Part shown: piece after piece, positions 13,301 to 28,300 of the stretch
Layout: each line of letters opens with the position of its first letter
How positions within the stretch are numbered: the stretch's first letter is position 1
Assembly (NCBI RefSeq): GCF_921293095.1
Contig: NC_060251.1
Span: 62,575,585-62,639,584 of the forward strand
DNA: 64,000 nucleotides
Direction of reading: 5' to 3'
Source: Ischnura elegans
Lineage: Eukaryota > Arthropoda > Insecta > Odonata > Coenagrionidae
Position numbers and translations under genes: made by a program
The notes under the pieces: model-generated
Seen by the model: only the letters and a program-made list of their open reading frames with translations
Databases searched by the model: none
What the model was told of the DNA's origin: nothing

Positions 13301-16300
13301 AATTTTTGTTCTTATCGGGTTGCTTCCTAAAAATGCCATAGTCTTTGTTTTGTTTTTTGAAATTCTCAGGTTGTATAGCTTGCTCAACTCGTGTAGTCTG
13401 TGTACTGCCATCTGGAGTTTGTCCTCTTTATCTTGTATTATAACCTGATCGTCAGCAAACAGCATCGTATTTAAGTATTGAGATGGTCCTATTTCTATGC
13501 CTGGTGATACATTATTCTCTTTCCACATTCTTAGAACGTCATCTATGTATAGATTAAACAAGGTTGGGGATAGGCTGCAACCCTGTCTAACTCCTCGGTT
13601 AATGATAATGTCTTGGGTGATCTGTTTCCCTGTGTCAATTACAATTCTGGTGTCTCTGTATAGACTCTGGGAAGCTTTTATCAGATGTCTAGGAAACCCT
13701 CTTTTCTGCATAACTGACCATAACATTTCTCTATTTACATGATCGAATGCTTTTTCAAAATCTATGAATGCCAGATGCGTTTTCAGATTGAACTCTCTTC
13801 GTTTTTGAATTATTTGTTTTAAAGTAAAAACATCGTCGATGCAAGATCTTCCCTTCCTAAATCCAGCCTGTTCTTCTAATAAAATGGTATCAGAGATAGC
13901 TTGTAGTCTAGTATTTATTATTCTACTGTAAATTTTGTATGCAGTATTTAGTAGGCTTATACCTCTGTAATTCTCTGGATTATTTCTTTTTCCTTTTTTA
14001 AACAATGAAACAACCTTCGCCACATTCCAATCCTTTGGGATTTCAAGCTTTTTCCAACACATGTTGTATAGATGGAGGATTCTTATTTGTAGGGATGTAC
14101 CTCCATATTTTATCAGCTCTGATTCAATTCCATCTATGCCAGCAGCTTTCCTATTTTTTGTCTTATTCAGAGCATACTCTAGTTCTTTCAAGTCAATAGG
14201 GTCTACTCCTATTGTTTCCTCTGGAGTGTTGATCATATCATCTAATGTTGGATCATACCATAATCTCCTATTATTAAAAGTCTTGTCTATTTTTTAAGCG
14301 TCTTGGGGGATGAGGGAGGGGCCCTTCCCTAGATCCGCCTATGAGGCTGATCATTCAGTATTGAATTCCTTTCTACGGGACTTCTCCGGAGAGCTTTTAA
14401 AATTGGGGAGAAATGCATATTCAGTAATGCAGTATTCGATATTCGAATGAGGTATTCGGAAAAAAATTAGGTATTCGTATTCGATATTTGAATTAGAGAA
14501 AAATGCTATTCAACCCATCTCTGAAAATAACCCATGATGATGAAATTCCACGTTGAGAGATTAAAGACAAAAAAAAAATGTTTAGCACAATGCAAAGGGA
14601 TTACACATCCTTATCTTCAAGTTACCTTTGAATCAACATTGTATCTCCTGTTATTGAACCTGTCCACACACGCTCTTAAAGCACATTCTTCTGCTTGAAA
14701 GTCCCACGGGCGTGCATCCAAGTCTGCAGGAGGGAAAACAAATGAGTTAAGCAGCTCGCCAATACTTCTGCAACACACTAAAGGAAGTGAAACAAAAAGA
14801 AACTAACCATTTCCAAATGCCCAATCATCATTCAGTCTGTGGCGTACTTTCTGGTAGATAGCACTCATTGTTTTCATGTTGGATTTCCTCCATTGCCTAC
14901 CCAGATATTTAGTCTGCATTTTAAGCAATTTCAATACGTAAAGCTGCATCATCGCATGCCTCACTTTTAAGGTCCTCTTCAGGATTGGAGCTGACTTGAA
15001 TACAACAAGCATCTGTAAAGGAAATGATTATGGAATAAAATAATTACCAGAGTGAACAGCTATAGCCATGAATGACACCCAGCACAAAGCATTTCAACTA
15101 AAATGTAAATACAATGATTCCAGCACCACTTAAGTACATATACAGATGAGAATGAAATGGCATGCTATGTTTTCAAGTCCATGAAGTCCATCTAGGATGG
15201 AACGTTTTGAGGACCATGGGGCTATTACAATGTTAATATTATTGAGGTTATTATGATAGCATGATTAAGATTTAGGGATGCATGACAAGTAGAGGTTTTA
15301 CTGTATGAATACCTACATACAGTGGAACCTCATTAAAGCGAGTACGGGCTATAGCGACACCCCCGCTATTACGAGAGATAGCCGATGCACCGTCAATTGA
15401 CCCTATAATAAGCGTGTTAAAAAATTCGTTTTTACGAGACCCTTTCGGTGTTGGCTCTCGCCATAGCGAGGGTTTCACCGCCGGAAAAACTTACACCAAG
15501 ACTCCTTAATCTCTGTAATTGCTAGCGATCTGTTAGAAATGAAATTAATGGAGTGCTCAGTCTCAAATTTACGTGGTAAACTGTCGTTCGATAAATATAA
15601 TGATTGACGAAACAATGCTTTGCATGATTTTTATTCATTGCGGCGCTTATAAATTGTTTGGATAGTTAGTCGTTATTTGAGTAAGGAAATTTAGTGATGC
15701 AAAAAAACATCGCCTTTCGTCTGGATTTATGCTTACGTTTATCGGATAGATGTTTATCTGTCGCCCTGTTCCTGTGTATCTGTTCAAAACAGGTGTATAG
15801 GCTGTTATTTGCTCCACCTCCGGTAAAGCGACAATTCGCTATAGCGAGTGTTTATTAGTGCACCGTGGGGTGTCGTTATATCGAGGTTGCACTGTATTTA
15901 ATTTAGCATGAAAAGCTTATTACACAAACAATTGAGTGTAATGAACTCTAACACTACATGAGAGAAGTATATAGTCACGCGCAAGTAACATAATGAGTCC
16001 AACCAATCAAAGCAAAAAAATTCATGCATAATTTCAACTTTGGTTTTCCAGGGAAATTTTATAAAATTTCAAGGTTAATCTACGTGATTACTGCAATGGA
16101 TAAGAATAAAACACCCAAAATTAATTCAATACTTTTAAATAATATTATATTAATGTACCTATTTACAAGGACAAGCAATAGGTTAGTTAACACACATTGC
16201 ATTTTAAATTTTAATTTATTCACTGCAAGCCAAGAAGCTGCTTCAGCCTCGTAAGTTGATATCTCCTGTAATTCGATTCTTCATGTTTTTAAATCTTACA

Positions 16301-19300
16301 CGAGTCAAGAGCACTAGAAATTTTCATACTGTTGTCTTGTCTGACTTTCCACATTTCGTGTCGGTTTTAATATAATAGTTTAAATATTCTTCTTAGCTAT
16401 TGCACTTAAAAATTATGACAAACACATTTAAGGGCAAAAAATGGGAATTGAACAGGCAAAATTTTATGCGAAGTGAATTTGAAATGAAAGATTTTGAAAT
16501 TCCAGGTTGGAGCAAAAATTCATGAATAATCCATGCATAATTCCACGGACTAAAAATTCACAATTCCAGGTTTTCCAGGCCCCTGGACACCCTGATAGAG
16601 GTAACCCAGAGCTTCCCTTGGATGAAAAATGCGAAATGAAATTATTCGCAAAGATTGTTTTTCTGTTTTGGGAAGTAGTAAAAATATTTATTAATTTATA
16701 CATCAAGAATGAAATTTGCCATGAAGAAATCATTTTGCTCAGCTGGTATCCCAGCAAAGCCAACATGATTTTTTTCTTAGCAAATTTCATATTTCAGTAT
16801 GTACTAAATTATTGTAACCCACCATGATGCGAGAATGTTTCCACTTTGTTAACTTGTTCAAGATACGAAGTAAATTGATGCAAGAGAACATATTCCGCCA
16901 GCAGAAACGTTGATAATCACCAATTTCAAGACTATCAGTCGTCAACTCAGGTTGGTCGCCAATGATGCATGATGGGAAATCTAATATTGGTATTCTGTAA
17001 ATGTCAATGAATAAATTGAAGTAGCAGTAAACACATACAGGAAAAAGTATGAATAAAAACAGATAATAAGAGACAAATTCTATCGTAGTCATTACAAAAT
17101 ATTTAAATGTAAATAAATTTTAAATATGAATACCAAAATTTCCTAAGACATGAACAAATTAAGAATAATGCCGAAAAATTATAGAAGATCATCTCAGGGG
17201 GAAATTTTGAATTTAATTCCTTCATAATGTAGAGTATTCCTGAAAAAATAGGCAAGAGTGAAAAAATTTAAAGGCACTTAAATCCAATGAACATTTTTTC
17301 CATACAATGGTCTTAGGGTATTCAATTTTAGGCAAAATACTCTATACCCATAATCAAATTATGACCAATATCTGAGACCATAATGGCTAATTTTTGGTAG
17401 AACTGAGCTGAATGATACATATCATTGACAAGCTGACCACAACCAAGCTACCATTGGATAAAGTATACAATTAAGAATACTTACACGTTCTTTGCACCAA
17501 CATATGCTGTAATGTTCTGGTTGAAGAATTTTAGGACCAGTGGAATACAATTGGCGAACACCAAGTGCTGGGACATGAATTCAAACTGATACACATGATT
17601 CAATTTAAAATGCTTCAAAAGTAAAAGTAAAATTCCCGATACCGCTTTTACTATTATTTCCTTGTGCCGATTTACATCAATGCCCAGCTCCATACTCTGA
17701 AGGACAGTCATCCTGCAATGAAACATTTCCGTATTCACAAGAAAAAGGGATAAAAAAAAGACAATTTCACAAAATAAACCTGATATTATTTAGCATATCA
17801 TTATAAGCCAAATTCACTAACGGCATTTCTTCTGGGAGAACATCAGCCATTATGTTGATGGAATCAGTTTTGGCCTTTGAAGTAGGAGCAGCAGCAAGTA
17901 AGATTTTGAGCAATGCAATCATATATTGAGGCAGGTTAGGGAGCATGGCCTGAAATGGATACATAGTTACCGTTACAGATATTGAAAACAAGAGATCCAA
18001 TTCCACCCATCTGCAAAAATTAACAATGCAGCAACAAACCTGATAAAGAACCTCAACTGGTGTCAAAGGAACATCAACTTCTGGATTAGAAACTGGATTT
18101 CTGGCTAGCTCTTCTTCCCTTTGCACTTGGACTTCAGCTAGTGATGTATACATGTGCTGCAAATAAAATTAATAAGCAGTTTGAAATAAGATGTCAGGTT
18201 TCACAGATTCGTAGATTCACAACCTCAAAAACGCAATGGGTTCACTCCCTCTTTTAAAAAACAGATCAGTACCTATAACTTATACATCCAATATTTAAGT
18301 ACTATACATGCGGTGATGACAGAGCTTTTAAATTTTCTAGAAGTCTTTAAATAAAAAAATTGCAGAGCTTTCATCACAAAAATTTTCAGCGATAATACAA
18401 TCATTATAATTTTTTCCTCTAGGGTTTGCACATATAAAAGTCAGTTGATTACAGTGAAGACCATCATGTGAATAGATGGAGAATTCAAAAAAGAATAGGT
18501 TTCTAAGTTGGGCTACAATTTCCTGAGTGTCAAAATCTGTATCTCTTTCCATTCAAAGAAGGATAAAAATTATGCTAATGTAAGGATGAGTTACTGACAA
18601 TACAGAGGAAACATAATTTCCATGGCTTTTGCAGCATGATTCATTGGTGTTGATGGCTTTCATGAGCAACTGCGTATTGCGCTTTGTCACGCGAGCTTTT
18701 GCTGCCATTGCAGGTCGCATTTCATTCATCGCCTGATGATGGAACCTGCAACGGCCGCGGAAGCTCACTTGACAAAGCTAAAAACACAGCTGCTTCAGAA
18801 AGTCGTTGACACCAAATAAATTTCCAGTTGATTTCATTACAACCAATGGAGTAGTTATCAAGACAAAACACTTCAAATTCTGGTACCACAGCTTTTTGTA
18901 AGGGATGATATGTACGACATTCCTGCATTAATAACAGAGCAAATAATGTTCACCAGATTAAAATTTCCATTTTACAACTATTGGGACTTGGTGCTTGATT
19001 TTACTATCAGGCATCGGTATGCACTTGATTGCTTGCAAATTATTTGATCTTTAGCAAAAACTATGCAGGGAGAGTCTGGTAGCCTAGTGGATAGAGATCA
19101 AGACTGCTGATTTAAGTGTCCCAGGATAAAATCCCAGTAGAACCCTTCTGAAAATCCAAAATAAAATCCTAGATGTGTGAGGTGACTGAGGGAAAGAAAC
19201 AAGACCCCTTATAGAGAATGTGAGATAATCAATGCCAACAGCTTAAGGTAAGGAAAATAAGAAAATAAACATTTATTGTTGGATTTTTATGATGAGGAAA

Positions 19301-22300
19301 CATTAATAGAAATCTTAAACACTAAATCAAATGAACTTCACAACAACAGTAGATCAGTGGCGGATACTAATGGGGCATGTGCCCCTTGCGGGACTGCCTG
19401 CATTGCCGAAAATTGCAGAGCCACAATGGTAACTTTTTTATACCATAATTTATCATTGTCTTGTATATGCGTACAATCAGTTGAAATAAAACTATCTTAA
19501 ATTTTGCATGTAACTTAATTATTTTTCATTACCATAAAAGTACAGGTAGCTCAAGATATCTTTTGCACTCCCCCCCCTTAAGCCTGAATCACACAATCAT
19601 TTTTTTTCGTCGCGAAAGTAATCACTATCGAGATCACTTTTCCCGTCGCGAAAAGCAATCGCTCTTGTGATCATTTTTCTGAATCACACGGTCACTCCCG
19701 CCGTCGCTTTTCGCATCATTTCCAATATCACAGCTCGTTGTCATAGTACCCACATCACGAAATTATATAGCGTGTTTGTTTATTTATGCCGTTCCCACAT
19801 TTGTCAAACGTGGCGCTGCAATCACACCATACGGTCATGCGTTCCGATTGGCTGATATGGGGTTTTAGTGACGGTTTTAGCGACGGAAAAAGCGACCGGA
19901 CGAGTGATGAAAAATAGCGATGGGAATCCACATCACGATCGCCAATGCGAAAAACAATTGCCGCCGACGATCATTTTGCGCAGTGCTCGCGATAGTGATC
20001 ACTTTCGCGACAAAAAAAAATGATTGTGTGATTCAGGCTTTAGTGTTTTTTCTGTATCCGCTACTGAAGTAGACTAAAAACATTGGCAAAAGCCCTATAA
20101 TTACTGCTCAGAGACAAAATACCATAACTAAAATACAGACATAATTCAAGCAAAGTTTGCAAGACCCAACAGAAATTTCCATATAGGCTGCATTATATCA
20201 TTTGATGAGGAAAATGGTGACCTGTAAGGTTTGAAATACACAGAATTTTTAACTTAGAAAAGGGTTTCTATTATTGCTGTTGTGATGAATCTGAGTGTGA
20301 CCAATGTTCATGTAGCAGATTTGAGACTATTCACAATGAAATCAACATTTTCTTGTCTGCTTACCTGTTTAAGGACTTTGACTCCTTCATGAATGGGTTG
20401 AGGAAGGCCTGCAAGCGAGTCACGATCACCAAGGAGAGGAAATCCAACAAATTTCTGCCTGGTGCTCTCTAGGAATTGATCAAGATCTTTTTGCCTGACT
20501 TTGGGAGCCCAAGGGAGACCTAAAGGGTAAAACACAAGACATAAACAATTTTTATTGATTGGATATCCTATATCACTATGTTCATGACAGCAGAGAATCT
20601 CAAATATATGAAGCTAGATGCAAATAACATTATAATGACATTAGATAAAGAAAAACTAATTTTGCCATGTGTTCCACAGGTACTTGTATAAACACGGCAC
20701 CTCCCACCCAGTAGGTATCTATGGCAGAATGACGATGAAAAAGTCTTCGATTAAAATGTTGGCAGTGAAGAACTAAATTTCATCATTAATTACTTTTTCC
20801 TTTCCCCTTTCCGCACTATTATTTATTTCCGTTTAGGGCATGACTTATTTCTGTAGCTAAAAACTAAGAAAATCTTTACTCTCTATCAAAGTTACTTCAT
20901 CATCAAAGTTACTACATCATTTTCAACACGGTGAAGAATGAAACCCAAAAACTAAATTAGGCCAACGTTTAGAGGTGCAACTTTTCAGAGTTCATGACAG
21001 CGAACCAACATTGCAAAATTGGAAATCTACACATCGTATAGAAAAGAATGAGCCCAAACATGACGTATTTATGGCATCATTTAAGTTTGTTTAGCATGTT
21101 TATCATAGTTTAATGAAACAAGTTTATAATGTCTGATTGAAGTTTATAATGTCTGATTGTCATGTTTGGACTTCATTAAAATATCAAGCAGATTGCCGAT
21201 TTTCAAATCCCATAGAGATGAAATAATTAACTTAAAAAAGAAGGTGTTTTGCTTAGTTTAGCCCAATAGGTCACTCGTGCTTCCTGACCAAGCTACATTG
21301 ATTTGGGTTTAGCAAGGCAGGTAGCCCAGCAGTATTTTAGGCTGATCACAGGGGAAGGGGATGCTAATCTGACAGCTATCATGGGAGCTTGAACAGACAA
21401 AAATATATGTCGAGAAATGAATAAACCCATGTCATAGCCAATAAAATGAATGGGGATAACTATGTTTTCCAATTGATTTCACCGATAACAGAAAATACTT
21501 CTTCAGCCTCTCTCCAGTAGGAAACTTGACCATGTTGCCGGGAGAGATGAGCCATGCCCTTCTCCACAGCTGAAAAATGTTCCAAGTAGGTAGGGTAAGT
21601 AAGAGCGGGATGGGGATTGCCTGTTTGAGGATGTGGGGTCAGGATAGTGAGAGGTGCAGAGTGCAGGAGGAAGAGGGATGGGTAAAGGTGGATAACTTGG
21701 AAAAGATACGCAAGGTCAAAGGTTATTTCTCGTCCCCGTTAAGTCCAGGGTATAAAATTTGTGAACCTTCTACAGTAGGTTGATAAGTTTACCAGACTGA
21801 AATAAATCCATTGTGATAGGAAAACTTATACTGAATGACCCCTCTCCCCCCCAAATTTAAACCAAAATTCACCAAAGTCTTCCATAAATTAATGGTCAAA
21901 TATTAACAGTTATTTTATTTGTAAGGACTGACTGCTTTTAAAAAGTAAACTGATTTTAAATACCAAGATCAGCAGCAATGGACGATCTTTTTTATGTTTA
22001 CATTTGACACCAAGTCTTAAAACATGTCACTACCTTTCATTCTAGAAATAACAGGTGTCAATGGCCGAGGACTTGGTGGCTGTGGAAGTTCACCAGCTTC
22101 TTCGAGTGCTCTTCGCTCCTCAATTTCCCTCATTTCATCATCCGATTGATCGTTTGGCTCCAAATCAACTCCCATTGGTTCATCTAGAGAACTCTGCTTC
22201 ATCAGACTCTGAATGAAAATACAAATTTCAAAATTACTTCTCAAAGAAAATATGCAAATGCCAATTAAAATTAAGAAAATAAAATGTGTGTGTTTTTATC

Positions 22301-25300
22301 TGGCATTTATATAAATGACACTGGGGATGGTAGAAGCCGGGTAAAACACTAGAAGAATACCTTCAAAGGCAGACAAGTGATATACAACATTGGAGAGGAA
22401 CTGTCCACCTACACTTCACTCATGAGAACAAATGGTCAAATCAAAGAATTCGCTGAATTATTTCTAATACTATTGCAATTACAAAATCAAAATTAATACA
22501 AACCCTTCGAAAAATTCTGTTGTTCCTCTTTTGATTCTGAGCTTCAAGAAGATCAGCTGCACTTGCAGGAGGCGAAGAAGCTCTCATTGTTCTAGCTACT
22601 TCCATTGTGTCTTCTTTCATTTGACTGAGTCCTGCTTTTTCCCTGTATGCACCTGAAATGAGAGTTTGGTCATCTTAATAAAAACAATCCGATAAAGAAC
22701 TCTTTAGATCAGTAGGCTGGTCAACTGCTAAAACAACAAAGGCCAGGCATGTAGGCATGCGGGACAAAGGGGACATCAGCTCCGCCAAAATTTTTTCCCT
22801 TGAGGAGACTATCCGTGACACAGGAGGCGATGAGGAGATTACTAGCGTAGGGGCACATATCCTCTGACACATTTTTCAACAAAGTAACACTTCAGTACTT
22901 CAGACAATATCTAACAATGAATTCAACTTTCAGAATTATTTGCATGAAATGTAGCAGATTTAAGGAACTTTATGGTCTTCCCATGTTAGCGAATTGACGG
23001 AAAAAAAATCACTATAGGAAACCAGTATATAACCCAAGCATCCCTTGATGCATATTTCTAGCTTAATGCCTGACCAAAGCCATAGGATATCATATGAATG
23101 TGGTTGGTCACTCAGACACAAAGCTAAAATTTATCAACAGAATTTGGTGAATGAAAGTGAGAGATAAGTTGCAATGAAAAAGCTCTACCCCATCCAGCCA
23201 TTGGATCGTAAATTTTAAAAATGAGAAAAATTCATGAGTTAGTGATGAAAATACAGTTTTGGTACATTAAATCTTACAGGGAGAATGTTTTATTGAGGGA
23301 AAGAATTGCTTACAACTGTATGAACAACAATGAACCACATACAGCACATGAGCAAGGGCGACCACTATACTATCCTGGTTTCTGAATTCTGATTGCAATA
23401 GCATCAAGGCTATTGGTACTAGGTAAGATGCTAGGAACATGGTACTAGAGCCTCGGTACAATTGCCATGGCTATTCAGGAGCCTGGATAGCGTGGTGGTC
23501 TGCTAAGTGGCCCGGAAAGGCAAAGGTCCATGGTTCGATTCCCAGTCAAGGGGAGTTTTTTATCATCGCAATTCACATAAATGAAAGATTATGGTTCTCT
23601 TAAATTTTCAATTTTTCACACAATAGATAATAAATTAAAATTGGTGAATGAGCCAATTCCATTGTTTTTAGTATACATTGAAGAAATCCATCATGAGTAT
23701 TAAAATATGAATATCTTTTTCAGGCAACAGAATTTTTGAAACTCGATTTTCATTTGGAAAAATACTGTATTCAGCCCGTTAGAGGTATCTCGGTGCAACG
23801 TAATTGCACCACTCGATGCACGTACAAAATTACATTTAAAAGTTTATAGTGTAAACTGCCCCTGTTAAACAGCAATTTAGTATGAATGGAAATAGTATTT
23901 TTCCAAATCAATGAAACATAAAGGTGTCATCATACCTGATTATGATACCTTTCTGTTCACTCTAGTGGTAGCATTAAAATTTGGTAAACTGAAACTTAAA
24001 ATAAGAGTAATGGCAGAAACGATTTAAGCTAACCTCATAAGTGTTTGAATAGGGTGAGCATGGAAACAAGATACACCTGGGCTAAAATTCATCCATGAAA
24101 GGTTCTTGTTCAACCGTGAATATTCAAACTTCATTCCCTTCATACCATTAAAAACCAATCATATGCACCGTAAAATGATAATGGGCAAAAGACCCATGAA
24201 TTTGTCTTCCACAATCTCTCTCACAACTCACGATGGCTTTCACTGCTTTCAGGATTACAGCCATCATTGAAATTTTCATTGAAAATAACAGAGAAGTTCC
24301 TAGCTATTATCAGATTAAGGATAAGCAAGGATACCACACAAGGGTGGTATCCTGTATGGTGGTAATTTTTCAGGACTTCCACTAATCCTAAGACTTGTAC
24401 TTGACACCCAACAATAGGGTGGTTTCCTATTATTTTTTTATTGCCTAAATCGAAAGATTATTACTCCTGGAGTACGTATTTCACGCTTTTAGATTTTTAC
24501 ATGACGATATCTATTTTTCGCCATTAAATGAAAAGTGAAAATTTTCAAGCGCGCGAAAACACGACGCGTAAGTATGAATGCTGGGGAATCTCTCCGTGTG
24601 GCGTATTTCTGGTTCCCGCTGCCACCCTGTGAGGTGACCTTGAGGCGAGTTGAGCGCTGATACGACGCAGGCTGCTAGCGGGTAGCTGAGTACCCTGCTG
24701 GCTGGTAGCGCTTGGCTTAAATAAGGATTATTAATACCTTATCAAATGAAGAAAACTTTCCGACCTTAGCCAGTTTTAATAAGTGATTATTAAGACATGT
24801 TTCCCTGAGCTCTGCGCCTCATGCATGCATTGGTAACCTCAGACGATGTATAACTCCTATCTTCTCGTATAGAAACTAGGTCCCTGTGATGTGTCACGTG
24901 GAGTGGCATCGCATGGGTGCCAATCTGGCCCTTTTCAAATGAGGATAAAAATGGACCATTGCCATTCGCCTAAACCGGTATTTCTAAAACGAAATAATTT
25001 GTATTTTATGAATACAGTAATGGTGGGTAATGAATCGCAATCAATGCCTTTCGTTTTATTTGATGAAGGAAACTACCCTATTGTAAGGATGCTAGCCAGT
25101 ATGCATGCTGGCTCAGGGTTCACTCCCAATTTCCATTTTTAATTTCCCTGGCTCTTTCATGATTTCCAGTCCAGGATTTTATTAAAACAGCTTAGCGGCT
25201 TGAATGCAGTAACAATCAACATTGTCAATTACAACTTTCATATTTTCGCTATGAAACCAGAGTTTCCCAGATCACTTCCTAATTACCCTGACTTGTATGA

Positions 25301-28300
25301 ACCAATTGGCTAGTAAGCTACCCTAGAAGGTATAATCGGAAAGGTCACGCAACTTGGGATTCATGCTTCACCCACTGGCAATTACTAACTCCTGTTTAAC
25401 TATGTGGTATTCCATTTTAAGGTTTCTTAGATAGTTATCAGTGTACAAAAAGAAGTGGTATAAGTAATAAATATTCACCAAAGAAACCTTACAATACACA
25501 TTTACAAATACATATCTACCTAAGTACATATGTCTGCTTCCCAAAGATGATATTGAATTCTATCAATACATAATACGTATTAAAAGTGGGTATTTTATAG
25601 AATTTCTCCCAAAAATTAGCAGAAATTAAATACAGTGAAACCTCTATTTTACACTTTTGAATGGACCACTTACATAATGTGCAAAATTGAGGAAATTGTA
25701 AAATAGAGTATCATTTATTATAGGTGGTATTGTTTGGGACCTGATAAAAAGTGTGCAAAATCAGGGAAAACGTAAAATGGGGGAATGTAAAATCGAGGTT
25801 TCACTGTAATGTGTGTTACCTATTATACAAAAAAAAAGTTAACGAACTTACTTTTAACATTCCGTAGCACATCCATTCCTCCCAAAGAGACAAGAATGAC
25901 TTTCCAGAGCAGCAGCAGCACCTTTTTCATGGGAAAATGGGGGGCTGATCCACTGCAAAAACGAGTGACCATGCCCAAGAGCTTCACTGCTAACACCTCA
26001 TCCCCATTTTGACAGCCTGTAATGACAAAAAACATGATATTTAAGCAAACAAAAAAAATTTAATGACGAAAAACATCAATTTAAATATCAATTTTTTAGT
26101 GAACAAAAAAACAAAACATCAATGTTTTCAGCAAAAATAATAAAAAATTACAGTAACACACGCAATCACCTAGTTCAGCTCTGAAATTTTCCTTGAGGGC
26201 TTTGATTTTTCCGGACTCATCCTCAGGCATAACTCTTATAACTTCGACGATGACATACAGAACACTTAGAATCACCCGCAAATCGGTGGAATCAGCCAAA
26301 CTTACAGCCAATTTACGGAGGGCTGTGGTTGCAGCGGTGTTATTCCTGAAATGATCAAGCATATGCATTCAACATCAACCATCTAAATACATGCCTACCT
26401 AAGTACCTTATTTCTCTGACTATAGCCCCCCTTTATTTTGAGGCTTCAGTTTTGGGAAAAAAATTTACAAATGAATAGGAATTTAGTCCCCCTTTACTTT
26501 TACCCAGAGCATTTTTGAAAAAAAAAGGAGGGACTGTATTCAGATTAATAAGTTTTGTCTGCCTCCCAAAAATGATGCTGCATTTTATCTATGATACATA
26601 ATATGAAAAGTAGGTATTTAATTGAATTTCTCCCAAATTTTCCCACAATATGTTGCCTCAATCATGCAAATGCACCATATATCCCCTGTGAGTTAGTGAC
26701 CCCGTATCAATCTTTCTGTAAGTGAGATAATTATAATTGTAAAGTTAGCTTATAGCATCCATCCAATTGTGACATTAATGAAAAATAATTTGTTCACCAT
26801 CAACTCACAGGTACAAGAGCACACATCAGCTTCAGAGCATGGAATCGAGATTTGAATGAAAAATCCAAGATCACTGATGGATATATAATTTGCTGGCTTG
26901 ATAACAGCGTTCGTTTTCATGTTGTGTATTTTGATTAAAATGTTTATTCCCATTGCGTTTAATACACACAAATAAAGGAAAGCATAAGGACTTTAATAAA
27001 ACCTATTTTTGAGCATGCACATAACTAACTATTTCCTCTTTCCATAACTTTGCTGAAGTTGAAGTTTCATTATTGACCCTGGCTTTTGATTAATGAACAT
27101 CCATCATACACGTTCTCGCATATATTTCCTAAGGTTTTTTGTTAAATCAGTGGTGCTTAGCAGCCAAAAGCATTCGTGTACATTTTTAGAGTTAAAAAAA
27201 TTTATATACACAAGTGTATTAAGAGAGTTCGGTAAGATGGTTTCACTGGTAACTATTGGCATTAGTAGTGCACCAAACAATTTTAATCTTTGCAACCTGT
27301 TTATTATGCCAAAAACTGTTGCATATTATGAGTTATCAACTTCTATTAAAGGACGCAAATGAAGAAATGAGAAGACCAGTTCCCACAGATTGAACTTGCA
27401 CACTTCTAATTCTATTGTTTAGATCTCATTGTAATACTCCCTAACTTAATGCAGAGGGATGACACATAAAGGTTCATATTTGTAAGTGAAAACATGAAAA
27501 TGATGTTCCAAAGTGAAATGCAAGCACAATATCTCATATCACACTTACTCAGTTTCGATATTTAGAAGCTCAACAAAGGATGAAAAAACTCCACACTTGT
27601 AAAGTAAAAGTACATTTTCATATGCCCACTGCTGTTGCTCCTCATCGCTCTGTACTTCAGCCCAGCAACCCTGAAGCGAAAAGAGACCTTAGGGTTAGCA
27701 TTCAGCCGGCAATTAGTCATTATTGGAACACAATGTGGAAGAGGAACATGATTATAGCGACACGTTACTCAAGTACCAAAACTCAAATCACTTTTAGTAG
27801 CATACCCACATAGAGGGGCAAGCTGGAATCAAGTCTGCCACTTTGGCTAGATGCGTCCAGTCAAAATTCAGGATAGAATCCAGCGTGGCTGCTATGTGGG
27901 TAACTATTACACTTTTAGGCGCAGAAAAGTTGGATAACTGACCGCGTCAATAAATGAGCGAGTCACTTCGAGATCATGAATGAGCAATCACTGACTGCGC
28001 CGCACGTACTTACTCCAAGAACACAAATAAACCTTCTAATTCGTTCATATTTACCCTCTCTGAATAAGATATTAAGAGCCCTCAAAATAAAAATAGGACA
28101 TAATACAAATCAAAACCCAAAGATAAAAGTACAGTTGACATAAATTTTTCATGAACCATTCAGCATTTCTATCTCGATTTATTACTCTTTGCACTTACCT
28201 GCGCCAAATATAGCAGGCATCTTGCAGCTTTCATTCTCATGCTTTTGTCTAAAAATTCCAGGTGATCCAATAGCTTCATGACAACAGACTTTCGGTCTGA

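Noticed and set aside
24891-25142. 83-codon frame that recurs reversed at 53689-54000 as a possible conserved gene
   Set aside because: The conservation is explained by the shared transposon (family B); no domain or splice structure supports a protein.
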